Below are positions 1-5,232 of a stretch of DNA of 5,232 nucleotides, in pieces. Below the pieces are notes generated by a model, which was given only the letters and a program-made list of their open reading frames with translations, ran no database searches and was not told the origin of the DNA. A program made the translations under genes and the position numbers. How positions within the stretch are numbered: position 1 is the stretch's first letter; every line of letters begins with the position of its first letter. Where the stretch lies: the NCBI GenBank assembly GCA_945871415.1, contig CAMBWG010000178.1, positions 1-5,232 on the forward strand, in the 5' to 3' direction. The stretch comes from an uncultured Desulfovibrio sp. (GTDB taxonomy: Bacteria; Desulfobacterota; Desulfovibrionia; Desulfovibrionales; Desulfovibrionaceae).

Positions 1-965
1 GCCTGCGCGGCGTGCTCTATACCGAGGCCATGCAGGGCTTCGTCATGCTGGTGGGGATTTGCATGCTGACCGTGGCCGTGTTCGATAAAGTCGGCGGCCC
101 GCTGGCAGGCATGGCCCGGCTGGCCGAACTCCCCCCCACGGCCGTGGCCAACACGGGCTTTGTGTCGCTGGCGGACGGCGGGCAGGGCTGGTTCATCATC
201 TCGCTGGTGATTGTGACGTCCGTGGCCGTCTGGGCGCAGCCGCAGATGATCCAGCGGCATTTTGCCCTTACTTCCGCCCGGCAGGTCAACCGCATTACGC
301 CGCTGGCCATGCTGGTGCTGACCGTGCTGGTGGGCGGGGCCTATTATGTGGCCAGTCTGGCCCGTCTGTTCATGCCCGATGTGCCTTCGCCCGACGACGT
401 GATGCCCGCGCTCGTCAAGATGCTGTTGCCGGATATTGGTCTGCAGATTTTTGTGCTGGCCATTGTGTCCGCGTCGCTGTCCACGGCCACGGCCATCTTT
501 CATATTGCCGTGGCGGCCATTGCCGAGGATTTGCCGGGACGCAAAACGTCGCGCGGCATGTGGTTTGCGGGCATTGTCTTCTGCGTGCTGCTCAGCGGCG
601 GCTGCGCCCAGATTAAGGGGCAGATTATCGCCATGCTCTGCACCACAAGCTGGAGTATTGTCGGGTCTACGGTGCTGGTGTGCTATGTGGCGCTGGTACG
701 CTTCGGCAAGCGCAGCCGTCTGGCGGCCTGGTACAGCTGCGCGGCCGGTTTTGCCGGGTGCCTGCTCTGGTATCTGATGACGGATCGACAGTTTGCCGTG
801 CTGTCCATGCCCTGGCCCGCACTGGTCAGAGTGCCGCCTTTTTTTGTGGGCTTTACGCTTTCGCTGGCGGGCTGGCTGCTGGGCTGGTGTCTGGACGGCG
901 AGGGTCGGCGGAATTCCGATTTCTGGCCTGCGGGGGTGAAGCCGGGCAAACTGCCGGAGTCGTAA
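1..965 (+). CDS. Sodium:solute symporter (SSS family), C-terminal part; 5' end outside window
   Basis: An inner-membrane secondary transporter that would use the Na+ gradient to import a small solute; the substrate cannot be told from this fragment. The open frame runs from the first full codon at base 3 (LRGVLYTEAMQGF) with no ribosome binding site, so the GTG at 12 is not the real start. About 320 residues are visible, whereas family members are usually 450-550. Counting the GTG at 12 as residue 1, SSS hallmarks are the LRxVLYTEAMQ segment at the left edge, QPQMIQRHFA near 76-85, and the Ser/Thr-rich SASLSTATA near 153-161, which aligns in style with the Na2 sodium-site region of PutP-like carriers. 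Hydrophobic helices lie near 8-24, 60-76, 96-117, 143-171, 182-198, 205-230, 238-256 and 272-293. A short polar tail ends at TAA. A strong hairpin terminator follows about 30 bases on. Family assignment is firm, substrate unknown. Confidence 0.88.
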   Translation, partial: LRGVLYTEAMQGFVMLVGICMLTVAVFDKVGGPLAGMARLAELPPTAVANTGFVSLADGGQGWFIISLVIVTSVAVWAQPQMIQRHFALTSARQVNRITPLAMLVLTVLVGGAYYVASLARLFMPDVPSPDDVMPALVKMLLPDIGLQIFVLAIVSASLSTATAIFHIAVAAIAEDLPGRKTSRGMWFAGIVFCVLLSGGCAQIKGQIIAMLCTTSWSIVGSTVLVCYVALVRFGKRSRLAAWYSCAAGFAGCLLWYLMTDRQFAVLSMPWPALVRVPPFFVGFTLSLAGWLLGWCLDGEGRRNSDFWPAGVKPGKLPES

Positions 966-996
966 GCCCCGGGAAGTGACTGTGTTACAGGAAGAA

Positions 997-1036
997 AAGA
1001 AGGCCTCCTTTGCCGCTGTGCAAAGGAGGCCTTCTT
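997..1036 (+). terminator. Rho-independent terminator of the symporter gene
   Basis: A perfect 16-bp inverted repeat pairs 997-1012 (AAGAAGGCCTCCTTTG) with 1021-1036 around an 8-base loop. It starts 31 bases after the symporter stop, with an A-rich stretch before it and an interrupted T stretch (CTGTGTTTT, 1037-1045) after it. The strong GC core and the position between convergent genes support termination of the + strand transcript. The A-rich left flank also gives a T-rich tail on the other strand, so it may work in both directions. Confidence 0.85.
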
Positions 1037-1080
1037 CTGTGTTTTATGCGTATGGACCTGTTCTGGAAGAGAAGGCCCTT

Positions 1081-1196
1081 CGAGTATTTTCAGTCCGGAA
1101 CGCTTTGCATTTCAAACCATACGGCCTGTCGTTTTGCGAAAAAAGCGCGTTTTTTTTTACGTACTTCGGGCAGGCTGGCGCTGTTGCCGCCGCCTT
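1081..1196 (+). repeat. Dispersed intergenic repeat, copy A (diverged, right end missing)
   Basis: This stretch is homologous to the reverse complement of 3874-4020. Bases 1106-1134 are a 29-base exact match to 3966-3994. The following bases to about 1148 differ at only three positions, and weaker similarity reaches about 1195 (for example GGCGCTGT followed by GCCGCCGCC against GGCGCTGT followed by GCCGTCGCC). The left end, CGAGTATTTTCAG, matches TAGAGCATTTTGAG of copy B. The right part of copy B (a 13-bp palindrome and terminal repeat) has no counterpart here, so copy A is truncated or decayed. A run of nine T (1150-1158) is specific to this copy and could add to termination of symporter read-through. 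The match does not favour one reading frame, so this is a DNA-level repeat and not a gene. Confidence 0.8.
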
Positions 1197-1389
1197 ATGC
1201 AGCGACACAGCATCTCCTTCGCCTTTGTATTCCCGGGGCCGGTTGCCACTCCCGAACGCCTGAGTCTCCGCATTGGTCATTTTTCAGATAAAAGCGCGCT
1301 GGGGGAAGGATGGGGGGACGGGGAAAGAAACCGCCTTGCGCGCCAGCCAAGGGGGGGCCTTCCCCCGGAAGATTGAGTGTCAACACGCT
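1197..1389. other. Convergent intergenic spacer with no gene
   Basis: This is the remainder of the gap between the repeat copy and the chemoreceptor stop. Open frames crossing it lack ribosome binding sites or are shadows of the chemoreceptor gene. The right half is strongly G-rich on the + strand (G runs at 1301-1305, 1312-1317, 1320-1323 and 1351-1357) and holds a possible terminator for the chemoreceptor, listed separately. Nothing recognisable is seen at 1197-1290. Confidence 0.5.
1299..1368 (-). terminator. Possible terminator of the chemoreceptor gene
   Basis: GGGGGAAGG at 1301-1309 is exactly complementary to CCTTCCCCC at 1358-1366. One G-T and one C-G pair extend the stem to 11 bp (1299-1309 with 1358-1368). 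Read on the - strand, it lies about 20 bases after the chemoreceptor stop and is followed by GCGCGCTTTTATC. The 48-base loop is long, and smaller competing hairpins can form around the C7 and G5 runs, so this is only a moderate candidate. Confidence 0.35.
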
Positions 1390-3144
1390 TTAATGCCGGA
1401 GGCGTTCGATCAGCTGCTTGAGCTCCTGCGACATGGACGCAAGAGCGCGTACCTTTTCGGCGGCTTCGTGCATTTCCTCGAAGTTCTTGTCCGCGATTTC
1501 CCGCACGTGGGCCATGCCGTCGGAGGCAGCGCCGACGACGCTGCGCTGCTGCTGGGCGGCGGCGGCGATCTGCGAGGCGTCGCGCAGACTCTGCTCGGCG
1601 TCGTCAAGAATGGTTTCCAGCGCCTTGCCGGACTGCTGCGCCAGATCGTCGGACTCCCTGACGGCATCGTGCGCCAGCTGCATGGAGGCCACATTATCGT
1701 GGATGGCCTTCTGGATGCCCGAAATCTTGTCGCCGACCGTGGACGTTGCCGAGACGGTCTTTTCCGCCAGCTTGCGCACCTCGTCGGCAACGACGGCAAA
1801 GCCCTTGCCGGCCTCCCCGGCGCGGGCCGCCTCGATGGCCGCATTGAGGGCCAGCAGGTTGGTCTGATCGGCAATATCCACGATCACGCTCATAATGCCG
1901 CTGATGCTGTCGGCCATCTGCCCCAGCCTGCGCAGGTTCTCGTACTGCTGTTCGGCGAGTTCAAAGACCCGGCTCATGGACTGCGCGCAGCGAGTGACGA
2001 CATCCATACCGTGGACGGCGTTGTCCTTGGTATGCACGGCTCTGTCGGCGGTCTGGCCCGCGCTTCGGGCAATGTCGTCCGCGGCGGCGGAAACGTCCTG
2101 GACGTTCTTCATATTGACGCGCATCTGCTGATTTTGCTCGTCGCTGCCGGTACAGACGTTTTCGACCTGCCGGGCAAGAACGCCGGAAAGATCCAGAAGC
2201 TGCTTGCCGATGGCGTCAGCCTTGGCCGCGACGGCGTGCATCTCATCAAACAGGCCGCGGATTTGTTCTTTTTTGCTTTCGGCTTCGCGGAGGGCCGCTT
2301 CGGCGCGGCGGGCATGGGCGAGGGCTTCGTTTGAGGTCTGCTCGTTTTCCCGCAGCCGCTTTTTCAGCGTGTCCATGAGCGTTCCCAGCGCCGCGGAGAG
2401 AATGCCGATTTCATCCTTTCTCCGGAGGCGCAGATCGATGTCGAGGTTGCCGTCGGCAACCTGCTGCGCCTTGTCCGCAAGGACGGCGAGCGGAGAGCGG
2501 ATGGAGCGCGTCAGCAGCAGCGAGGAAGCCAGCATGCCCGCGATGCTGAGAAGCAGGGAAACGAGGAAGACAATCTGCGTCTTTCGGGCTATGTCCGCAT
2601 AGCTGTCGGCGTCCTGTTCCGCCGCGTCGGTGACCTGGGTGCGGATGCGGCCGAGCGCGGAGATGACGGCTTTGGAATGCCGCACGGTCTGGTCATAGAA
2701 AATCTGCATGGCTTCCTGACGCTTGTTTTCGTCAAGCAGACGCAGGATTTTTCCGGCGCTTTCGTGCAGCGCCAGATGGGGCTGCTCTATTTCCTTGAAC
2801 TGGGAGCGGAGCGCGGGGAGCTGATGTTCGAGGACGGAGCGCCTGTCGGAATAGAACCATTTGCCGAATGCGCAGGCGTGGCCGTCGGTCTGCAGGGAGA
2901 TGGAGTGGGGATCGGCTTCGGGATCGAGCACCAGCGTCCGCAGATTTTCCAGCCACTGGCGATGGTCAATCTCGCGCATGGTGAGATTGAGGGCGAATTT
3001 CTGTTTTTCGATGGCGGCATCGGAGGAATCCATGATGTGCTCCGAGGAAACTTTCGCCACGGCGGAAAAGAACAGAATGGTGATGATGCTGCCCAGCAGC
3101 GAGAGAATGAACTTTTTCCCGATGGTGAGATTGTTCCAGAACAC
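1390..3144 (-). CDS. Methyl-accepting chemotaxis protein with periplasmic CZB zinc-binding sensor
   Basis: A transmembrane chemoreceptor that would signal through CheW/CheA to the flagellar motor. Domains in order: a short cytoplasmic start; TM1 about 11-31; a periplasmic sensor about 32-189; TM2 about 190-212; HAMP about 213-265; a long coiled-coil signalling domain to the end. The signalling tip is [21 protein letters not shown] within 423-443, continuing [18 protein letters not shown] to 463. The sensor matches the CZB (chemoreceptor zinc-binding) pattern: H61 in [10 protein letters not shown]91 in [10 protein letters not shown], then H123 and H127 in QPHLALHE. This is the 3-His/1-Cys ligand set known for that family. 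Most characterised CZB domains are cytoplasmic, so the location between two membrane segments is notable. The start is GTG at 3144, with AGGAGG six bases or so upstream. The stop is TAA. No C-terminal CheR-docking pentapeptide is seen. mntP lies 125 bases upstream on the same strand. The ligand is unknown; zinc or an oxidant acting on the Zn-Cys site is plausible by family. Confidence 0.95.
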   Translation of the reverse strand: MFWNNLTIGKKFILSLLGSIITILFFSAVAKVSSEHIMDSSDAAIEKQKFALNLTMREIDHRQWLENLRTLVLDPEADPHSISLQTDGHACAFGKWFYSDRRSVLEHQLPALRSQFKEIEQPHLALHESAGKILRLLDENKRQEAMQIFYDQTVRHSKAVISALGRIRTQVTDAAEQDADSYADIARKTQIVFLVSLLLSIAGMLASSLLLTRSIRSPLAVLADKAQQVADGNLDIDLRLRRKDEIGILSAALGTLMDTLKKRLRENEQTSNEALAHARRAEAALREAESKKEQIRGLFDEMHAVAAKADAIGKQLLDLSGVLARQVENVCTGSDEQNQQMRVNMKNVQDVSAAADDIARSAGQTADRAVHTKDNAVHGMDVVTRCAQSMSRVFELAEQQYENLRRLGQMADSISGIMSVIVDIADQTNLLALNAAIEAARAGEAGKGFAVVADEVRKLAEKTVSATSTVGDKISGIQKAIHDNVASMQLAHDAVRESDDLAQQSGKALETILDDAEQSLRDASQIAAAAQQQRSVVGAASDGMAHVREIADKNFEEMHEAAEKVRALASMSQELKQLIERLRH

Positions 3145-3269
3145 GGCCTACCTCCTCGCAACCTGCAGCTTGCGGCGTGTGTCTTTTGCCGGAGTTACCA
3201 TCTTTATACAGGGAAGCCAACGCTTTTCTCTGCGATCGGTGCGGATGCGGGACGGTCGGAACGCGCAAC

Positions 3270-3848
3270 CTACAGGCTTTGCCGGAGAATATTAAGACCG
3301 ATACCCCAGAGGGCCAGACCGCCCAGCAGCTCGGAAAAGCGGTTGATGATGCGCAGGCGGGAGAGCGTCGTGCCGAGATGCACGCCGCCGGCGGAGATGC
3401 CGGCACAGACAATGCCGATGACCAGTGCCGGAAGAACGATACCGGTATTGGTGAGCGCCAGACTCAGGCCCACGGCGAAGGCGTCTATGCTGGTTGCCAC
3501 GGCCAGCAGCCAGAGATTGCGCCCGGCGGTGGGGTCCACACGCGGGCAGGCGTCGCTTTCGCTCCCCCGGCGCAGTCCCCGTAAGCCCTGCAGCAGCATA
3601 TTGCCGCCGACCCATGCCAGCAGCCCGAAGGCCACCCAGTGATCCCAGGCTTCAATATAGCGGTGTACCGTACTGCCCAGGAGCCAGCCTCCCAGCGGCA
3701 TCAGACATTGAAACAGACCGAACGCGCCGCCCACGCGCACATACTGCCGCAGCGACACCGTGCGCACGGCGCAGCCGGAGGCGACGGCGACGGCAAAGGC
3801 ATCCATGGAAAGGGCGACGGCCAGCAGTAAAATTTCCAGAATGGTCAT
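3270..3848 (-). CDS. mntP: Manganese efflux pump MntP
   Basis: An inner-membrane exporter that lowers cytoplasmic Mn2+ (MntP/YebN family, formerly DUF204). At 192 residues it is close to the 188 of the E. coli protein, with about six hydrophobic segments in two similar halves. Family signatures are LSMDAFAVAVASG near 13-25 with Asp16, TSIDAFAVGLSLA near 119-131 with Asp122, and the final SELLGGLALWGIGLNIL near 172-188. The paired Asp-Ala-Phe-Ala motifs are the conserved intramembrane acidic sites. The start is ATG at 3848, chosen because AAGGAG sits five bases upstream. The same frame stays open to an ATG at 3995, but those 49 codons are encoded by the dispersed repeat and have no ribosome binding site. 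No yybP-ykoY manganese riboswitch is evident in the leader. The chemoreceptor gene follows on the same strand 125 bases downstream with no strong terminator between, so cotranscription is possible. Confidence 0.93.
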   Translation of the reverse strand: MTILEILLLAVALSMDAFAVAVASGCAVRTVSLRQYVRVGGAFGLFQCLMPLGGWLLGSTVHRYIEAWDHWVAFGLLAWVGGNMLLQGLRGLRRGSESDACPRVDPTAGRNLWLLAVATSIDAFAVGLSLALTNTGIVLPALVIGIVCAGISAGGVHLGTTLSRLRIINRFSELLGGLALWGIGLNILRQSL

Positions 3849-3850
3849 GT

Positions 3851-3857
3851 AAGCTCC
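3851..3857 (-). promoter_or_regulatory. Ribosome binding site of mntP
   Basis: Read on the - strand the leader is CCAAGGAGCTTACATG. AAGGAG lies five bases before the ATG at 3848 and settles the start against the longer in-frame option inside the repeat. Confidence 0.8.
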
Positions 3858-3869
3858 TTGGCTGGCAGA

Positions 3870-3875
3870 TTTATA
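3870..3875 (-). promoter_or_regulatory. Possible -10 element of mntP
   Basis: The - strand reads TATAAA here, 21 bases before the mntP ATG, which would give a very short leader. No good -35 hexamer is found at 16-18 bases (CCTTTT is the nearest), so a plain sigma-70 promoter is weakly supported. The 13-bp palindrome at 3878-3906 covers the spacer and the -35 position, where a regulator could bind. The last two bases also form the TA at the edge of the repeat element. Confidence 0.25.
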
Positions 3876-4020
3876 GAGCGTTTTACCTTTGGAAAAGGTA
3901 AAACGCGAGGCGACGGCACAGCGCCTCCGGCCCGGAGTGAGCGGAAACCCCACGCTTTTTCCGCGAAACGACAGGCCGTATGGTTTGAAATGCACAGCGT
4001 TTCAAACTCAAAATGCTCTA
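3874..4020 (-). repeat. Dispersed intergenic repeat, copy B; MITE-like with imperfect terminal inverted repeats
   Basis: A 147-bp non-coding element between divergent genes. Its ends are inverted repeats with one mismatch: TAGAGCGTTTT at 3874-3884 and, as reverse complement, TAGAGCATTTT at 4010-4020. Both ends begin with TA, as expected for TA-target elements such as IS630/mariner-related MITEs. Inside are a 13-bp palindrome (3878-3890 with 3894-3906), a 6-bp one (CTCCGG 3925-3930 with CCGGAG 3932-3937) and an 8-bp hairpin (GTTTGAAA 3983-3990 with 4000-4007). Its reverse complement matches copy A at 1081-1196, including a 29-base exact block (3966-3994). It has no credible gene of its own. 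The MITE interpretation is inference; a REP/BIME-like repeat or a structured RNA element would also fit. Confidence 0.75.
3878..3906. repeat. 13-bp perfect palindrome upstream of mntP
   Basis: GCGTTTTACCTTT at 3878-3890 is exactly complementary to AAAGGTAAAACGC at 3894-3906, with only GGA between. As DNA it could be an operator covering the mntP promoter. As RNA it would form a very stable hairpin. It lies at the right edge of repeat copy B and partly overlaps its terminal repeat, so it is probably a part of that element. It is absent from copy A. Confidence 0.7.
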
Positions 4021-4022
4021 GC

Positions 4023-4166
4023 GTGTACGGCCCCGCTCTGACAAGGGGCCCGGGCCGGTACCGTTGTCCGGTCTGCGGACTTGCGCGCACGGCGGTTCCG
4101 GTTTATCACCTCCGGGAGATTTTCGGCTGCAATCAGTGCGGCCTTTATAGTTCGGAGTGTGCATGA
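4023..4166 (+). CDS. Possible small zinc-ribbon protein, coupled to the next gene
   Basis: A 47-residue frame with two cysteine pairs, CPVC (15-18) and CNQC (36-39), spaced C-x2-C-x17-C-x2-C. Each pair is followed by glycine, the usual geometry of a zinc ribbon that binds one Zn2+ and often nucleic acid or protein. The sequence between the pairs ends in YHLREIFG. The stop TGA (4164-4166) overlaps the ATG of the membrane protein at 4163, giving an ATGA junction typical of translational coupling. The start is uncertain: GTG at 4023 sits three bases after the repeat element and has no clear ribosome binding site. The same frame is open back through the repeat to ATG 3990 and beyond. It may therefore be an intact mini-gene, or the tail of a gene whose front was lost or displaced by the repeat. 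No precise family is recognised. Confidence 0.42.
   Translation: MYGPALTRGPGRYRCPVCGLARTAVPVYHLREIFGCNQCGLYSSECA
4029..4050. repeat. Small GC hairpin
   Basis: GGCCCC at 4029-4034 pairs with GGGGCC at 4045-4050 around a 10-base loop. It lies just inside the possible zinc-ribbon frame, beside the end of the repeat element. It has no T tract and is therefore not a terminator. Its role is unknown. Confidence 0.3.
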
Positions 4167-5086
4167 CGGGTCATATTCTCGCATTCATGATGTTGCTGGG
4201 CAATGTGTTTCAGATTCTGGCCAGCACGGCCCTGGCCCTGCCGGCGGTACTTGCCCTGACGCTGGCGGTCGGACGCCGCAGCCACGGCCGTCTGTGCCTG
4301 TGGGGCGGGGCCAAGCTGGCGCGCCTCAGTCTGGCGGTCACCCTTGCCGGCTGCGTCTACTACTGGTTCTATTACAGTCTGGTGTTCGGCATCGAACCCG
4401 GACCGCCGGCCGAGCTGGCCGGAGCCATGAGAAACAATCTTTATCTGGCCGTGGGCTGCTGGGCCGTCGGTCTTGCCTGCGTCTATCTGGGCTACAAAAA
4501 GGCAGCGTCCTTTCCTGTGCCGGACGAGCAGACGCCGCTGGAAGAGAGCCGCTACGAGCTCGCCCGCGTACTGCCGACCCTGATTCCGGGGCTGGTGGCC
4601 TGTGTATGCTTTACGGCGGCCTTTTTCAGTATGGAAGGCGTGTTTGGAACGCCGCCGCAGGGCATGGATCAGACTACTTATCTGATGACCCTGCTGCGTA
4701 AGACGCTGCACAGCGCCTTCGGGGATCTTTCCCTTGCCGGGGGCGCGGGCGTGGCTCTCGTCTGCATGCTGCGCGACAGAAAGGAGCTGGCGGAGTCCTC
4801 CCATTTGGAAAAGGCCGCGCGCTGGTGCGCTCTCTGGGGCGTCATCGGCTTTCTGCCCGGCTGTATTGATCAGTGGAGCAACCTTATTCTGAGCGGCATC
4901 TATCTGAACGGTCCCACGCCGGGCGTCGTCGGCGTGCTGCGTTCGCCGCTGTTCTTCCGCACGCTGTTCATGCTGTGCTGGCTGCTGGTCTTCTGCCGTC
5001 CCGGTCTGGCGCGTTCGCTGGGCTTCTGCATGCTGCCCTGGCTGCTGGTGATGATCGTGGCCCCGCTGACCGGTGTTATGATGTAA
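4163..5086 (+). CDS. Multi-pass inner-membrane protein of unknown function
   Basis: A 307-residue, strongly hydrophobic protein that I cannot assign to a family. Likely membrane segments are near 5-35, 54-76, 93-112, 136-156, 186-204, 220-246, 262-279 and 284-304, so about seven or eight. The longest polar loops are near 113-135 (charged, DEQTPLEESRYE), 160-183 (GTPPQGMDQTTY) and 204-220 (RDRKELAESSHLEKAAR). Unusually many cysteines (for example residues 45, 64, 99, 106, 147, 149, 201, 222, 234, 272, 278 and 289) lie within or at the edges of the membrane segments, but no heme, ATPase or transporter motif is visible. ATG at 4163 is chosen over the in-frame GTG at 4157 because GGAG at 4154-4157 sits five bases before it. 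The start overlaps the stop of the small zinc-ribbon frame. A hairpin terminator follows the TAA. Confidence 0.85.
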   Translation: MTGHILAFMMLLGNVFQILASTALALPAVLALTLAVGRRSHGRLCLWGGAKLARLSLAVTLAGCVYYWFYYSLVFGIEPGPPAELAGAMRNNLYLAVGCWAVGLACVYLGYKKAASFPVPDEQTPLEESRYELARVLPTLIPGLVACVCFTAAFFSMEGVFGTPPQGMDQTTYLMTLLRKTLHSAFGDLSLAGGAGVALVCMLRDRKELAESSHLEKAARWCALWGVIGFLPGCIDQWSNLILSGIYLNGPTPGVVGVLRSPLFFRTLFMLCWLLVFCRPGLARSLGFCMLPWLLVMIVAPLTGVMM

Positions 5087-5111
5087 TCATATTGAAATAT
5101 CAGAGATTTTT

Positions 5112-5144
5112 CGGGGAGCATTCGTCTGCGGCGGATGCTCCCCG
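5112..5144 (+). terminator. Terminator after the membrane-protein gene
   Basis: CGGGGAGCAT at 5112-5121 pairs with ATGCTCCCCG at 5135-5144. The stem can grow inward by T-G, C-G and G-C pairs to 13 bp with a 7-base loop. It starts 26 bases after the stop codon. The downstream T tract is poor (GTTGTATGTT), so termination is likely but may be incomplete. Confidence 0.65.
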
Positions 5145-5232
5145 GTTGTATGTTCCCCTGAGAATGCGGGATTTCCGACGCCGGACGGCCTTTTCCTGTA
5201 AGAGGCGTTTCCCTGCTTGCATCCAGCGTACC
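5145..5232. other. Unassigned right edge
   Basis: No coding frame with a ribosome binding site, no RNA gene and no repeat shared with the rest of the window is visible in this stretch. It may be the upstream region of a gene beyond the window. Confidence 0.4.

Noticed and set aside
12..14. GTG at 12 as a true start of the symporter
   Set aside because: The frame is open to the window edge, no ribosome binding site precedes it, and the family needs roughly 150-200 more N-terminal residues.
1044..1291. Small open frames over repeat copy A, with peptides resembling HFKPYGLSF
   Set aside because: The same peptides arise from copy B, but similarity is equal in all frames, so conservation is at DNA level. 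No ribosome binding sites are present.
1273..2334. Long + strand open frame opposite the chemoreceptor gene (353 residues)
   Set aside because: It is antisense to a clear methyl-accepting chemotaxis protein with an intact signalling tip. It exists because of GC-rich codon bias and has no family features.
3203..3208. TATAAA (- strand) as promoter of the chemoreceptor
   Set aside because: The position is reasonable, but the -35 site at 17 bases is AGAGAA, which does not resemble the consensus. Patterns for sigma-28 and sigma-54 were tried and did not fit.
2677..3642. Second long + strand frame (321 residues) across the chemoreceptor start and mntP
   Set aside because: It spans two real - strand genes and their spacer and has no plausible start region. 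It is a shadow frame.
3849..3995. N-terminal extension of MntP by 49 residues to an ATG at 3995
   Set aside because: The extension is encoded by the dispersed repeat, lacks a ribosome binding site and is not found in the family. The ATG at 3848 has AAGGAG in place and gives the normal length.
3985..4014. TTGAAA-N18-CAAAAT (+ strand) as promoter for the zinc-ribbon/membrane-protein unit
   Set aside because: Only partial matches with a non-ideal spacer, and TTGAAA is one arm of the repeat's own hairpin. Too weak to list.
3849..4022. yybP-ykoY manganese riboswitch expected upstream of mntP in some bacteria
   Set aside because: No matching conserved blocks are seen by eye. The region is occupied by the repeat element. 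A covariance-model scan would settle it.

Overview
This is a GC-rich window from a Gram-negative, motile bacterium. The mix of genes (Na+/solute symporter, CZB-type chemoreceptor, MntP manganese exporter) and the style of the intergenic repeats would fit a Desulfovibrio-like sulfate reducer. That placement is an inference from general appearance, because the window holds no marker gene.

Layout, left to right. (1) Bases 1-965, + strand: the C-terminal two thirds of a sodium:solute symporter (SSS family), closed by a strong hairpin terminator (997-1036). (2) Bases 966-1389: a convergent intergenic region with that terminator, a degenerate copy (A) of a dispersed repeat (about 1081-1196), and a G-rich tract forming an inverted repeat that may terminate the opposing gene. 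(3) Bases 1390-3144, - strand: a complete 584-residue methyl-accepting chemotaxis protein whose periplasmic sensor is a CZB zinc-binding domain with all four expected ligands. (4) Bases 3270-3848, - strand: mntP, the Mn2+ efflux pump, 125 bases upstream of the chemoreceptor and in the same direction. (5) Bases 3849-4022: the divergent intergenic region. It is almost filled by a 147-bp, hairpin-rich element with imperfect terminal inverted repeats that begin and end in TA. This is copy B of the repeat, in the opposite orientation to copy A. (6) From about 4023, + strand: a possible 47-residue zinc-ribbon mini-protein (CxxC-x17-CxxC) whose stop overlaps, as ATGA, the start of a 307-residue multi-pass membrane protein of unknown family (4163-5086). 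A hairpin terminator follows at 5112-5144. The last 80 or so bases show nothing recognisable.

How the parts relate: mntP and the chemoreceptor may be cotranscribed and share a metal or oxidant-stress theme. The zinc-ribbon ORF and the membrane protein look translationally coupled. The least explained items are the repeat family, including its intrusion into the mntP promoter region, and the zinc-ribbon/membrane-protein pair.
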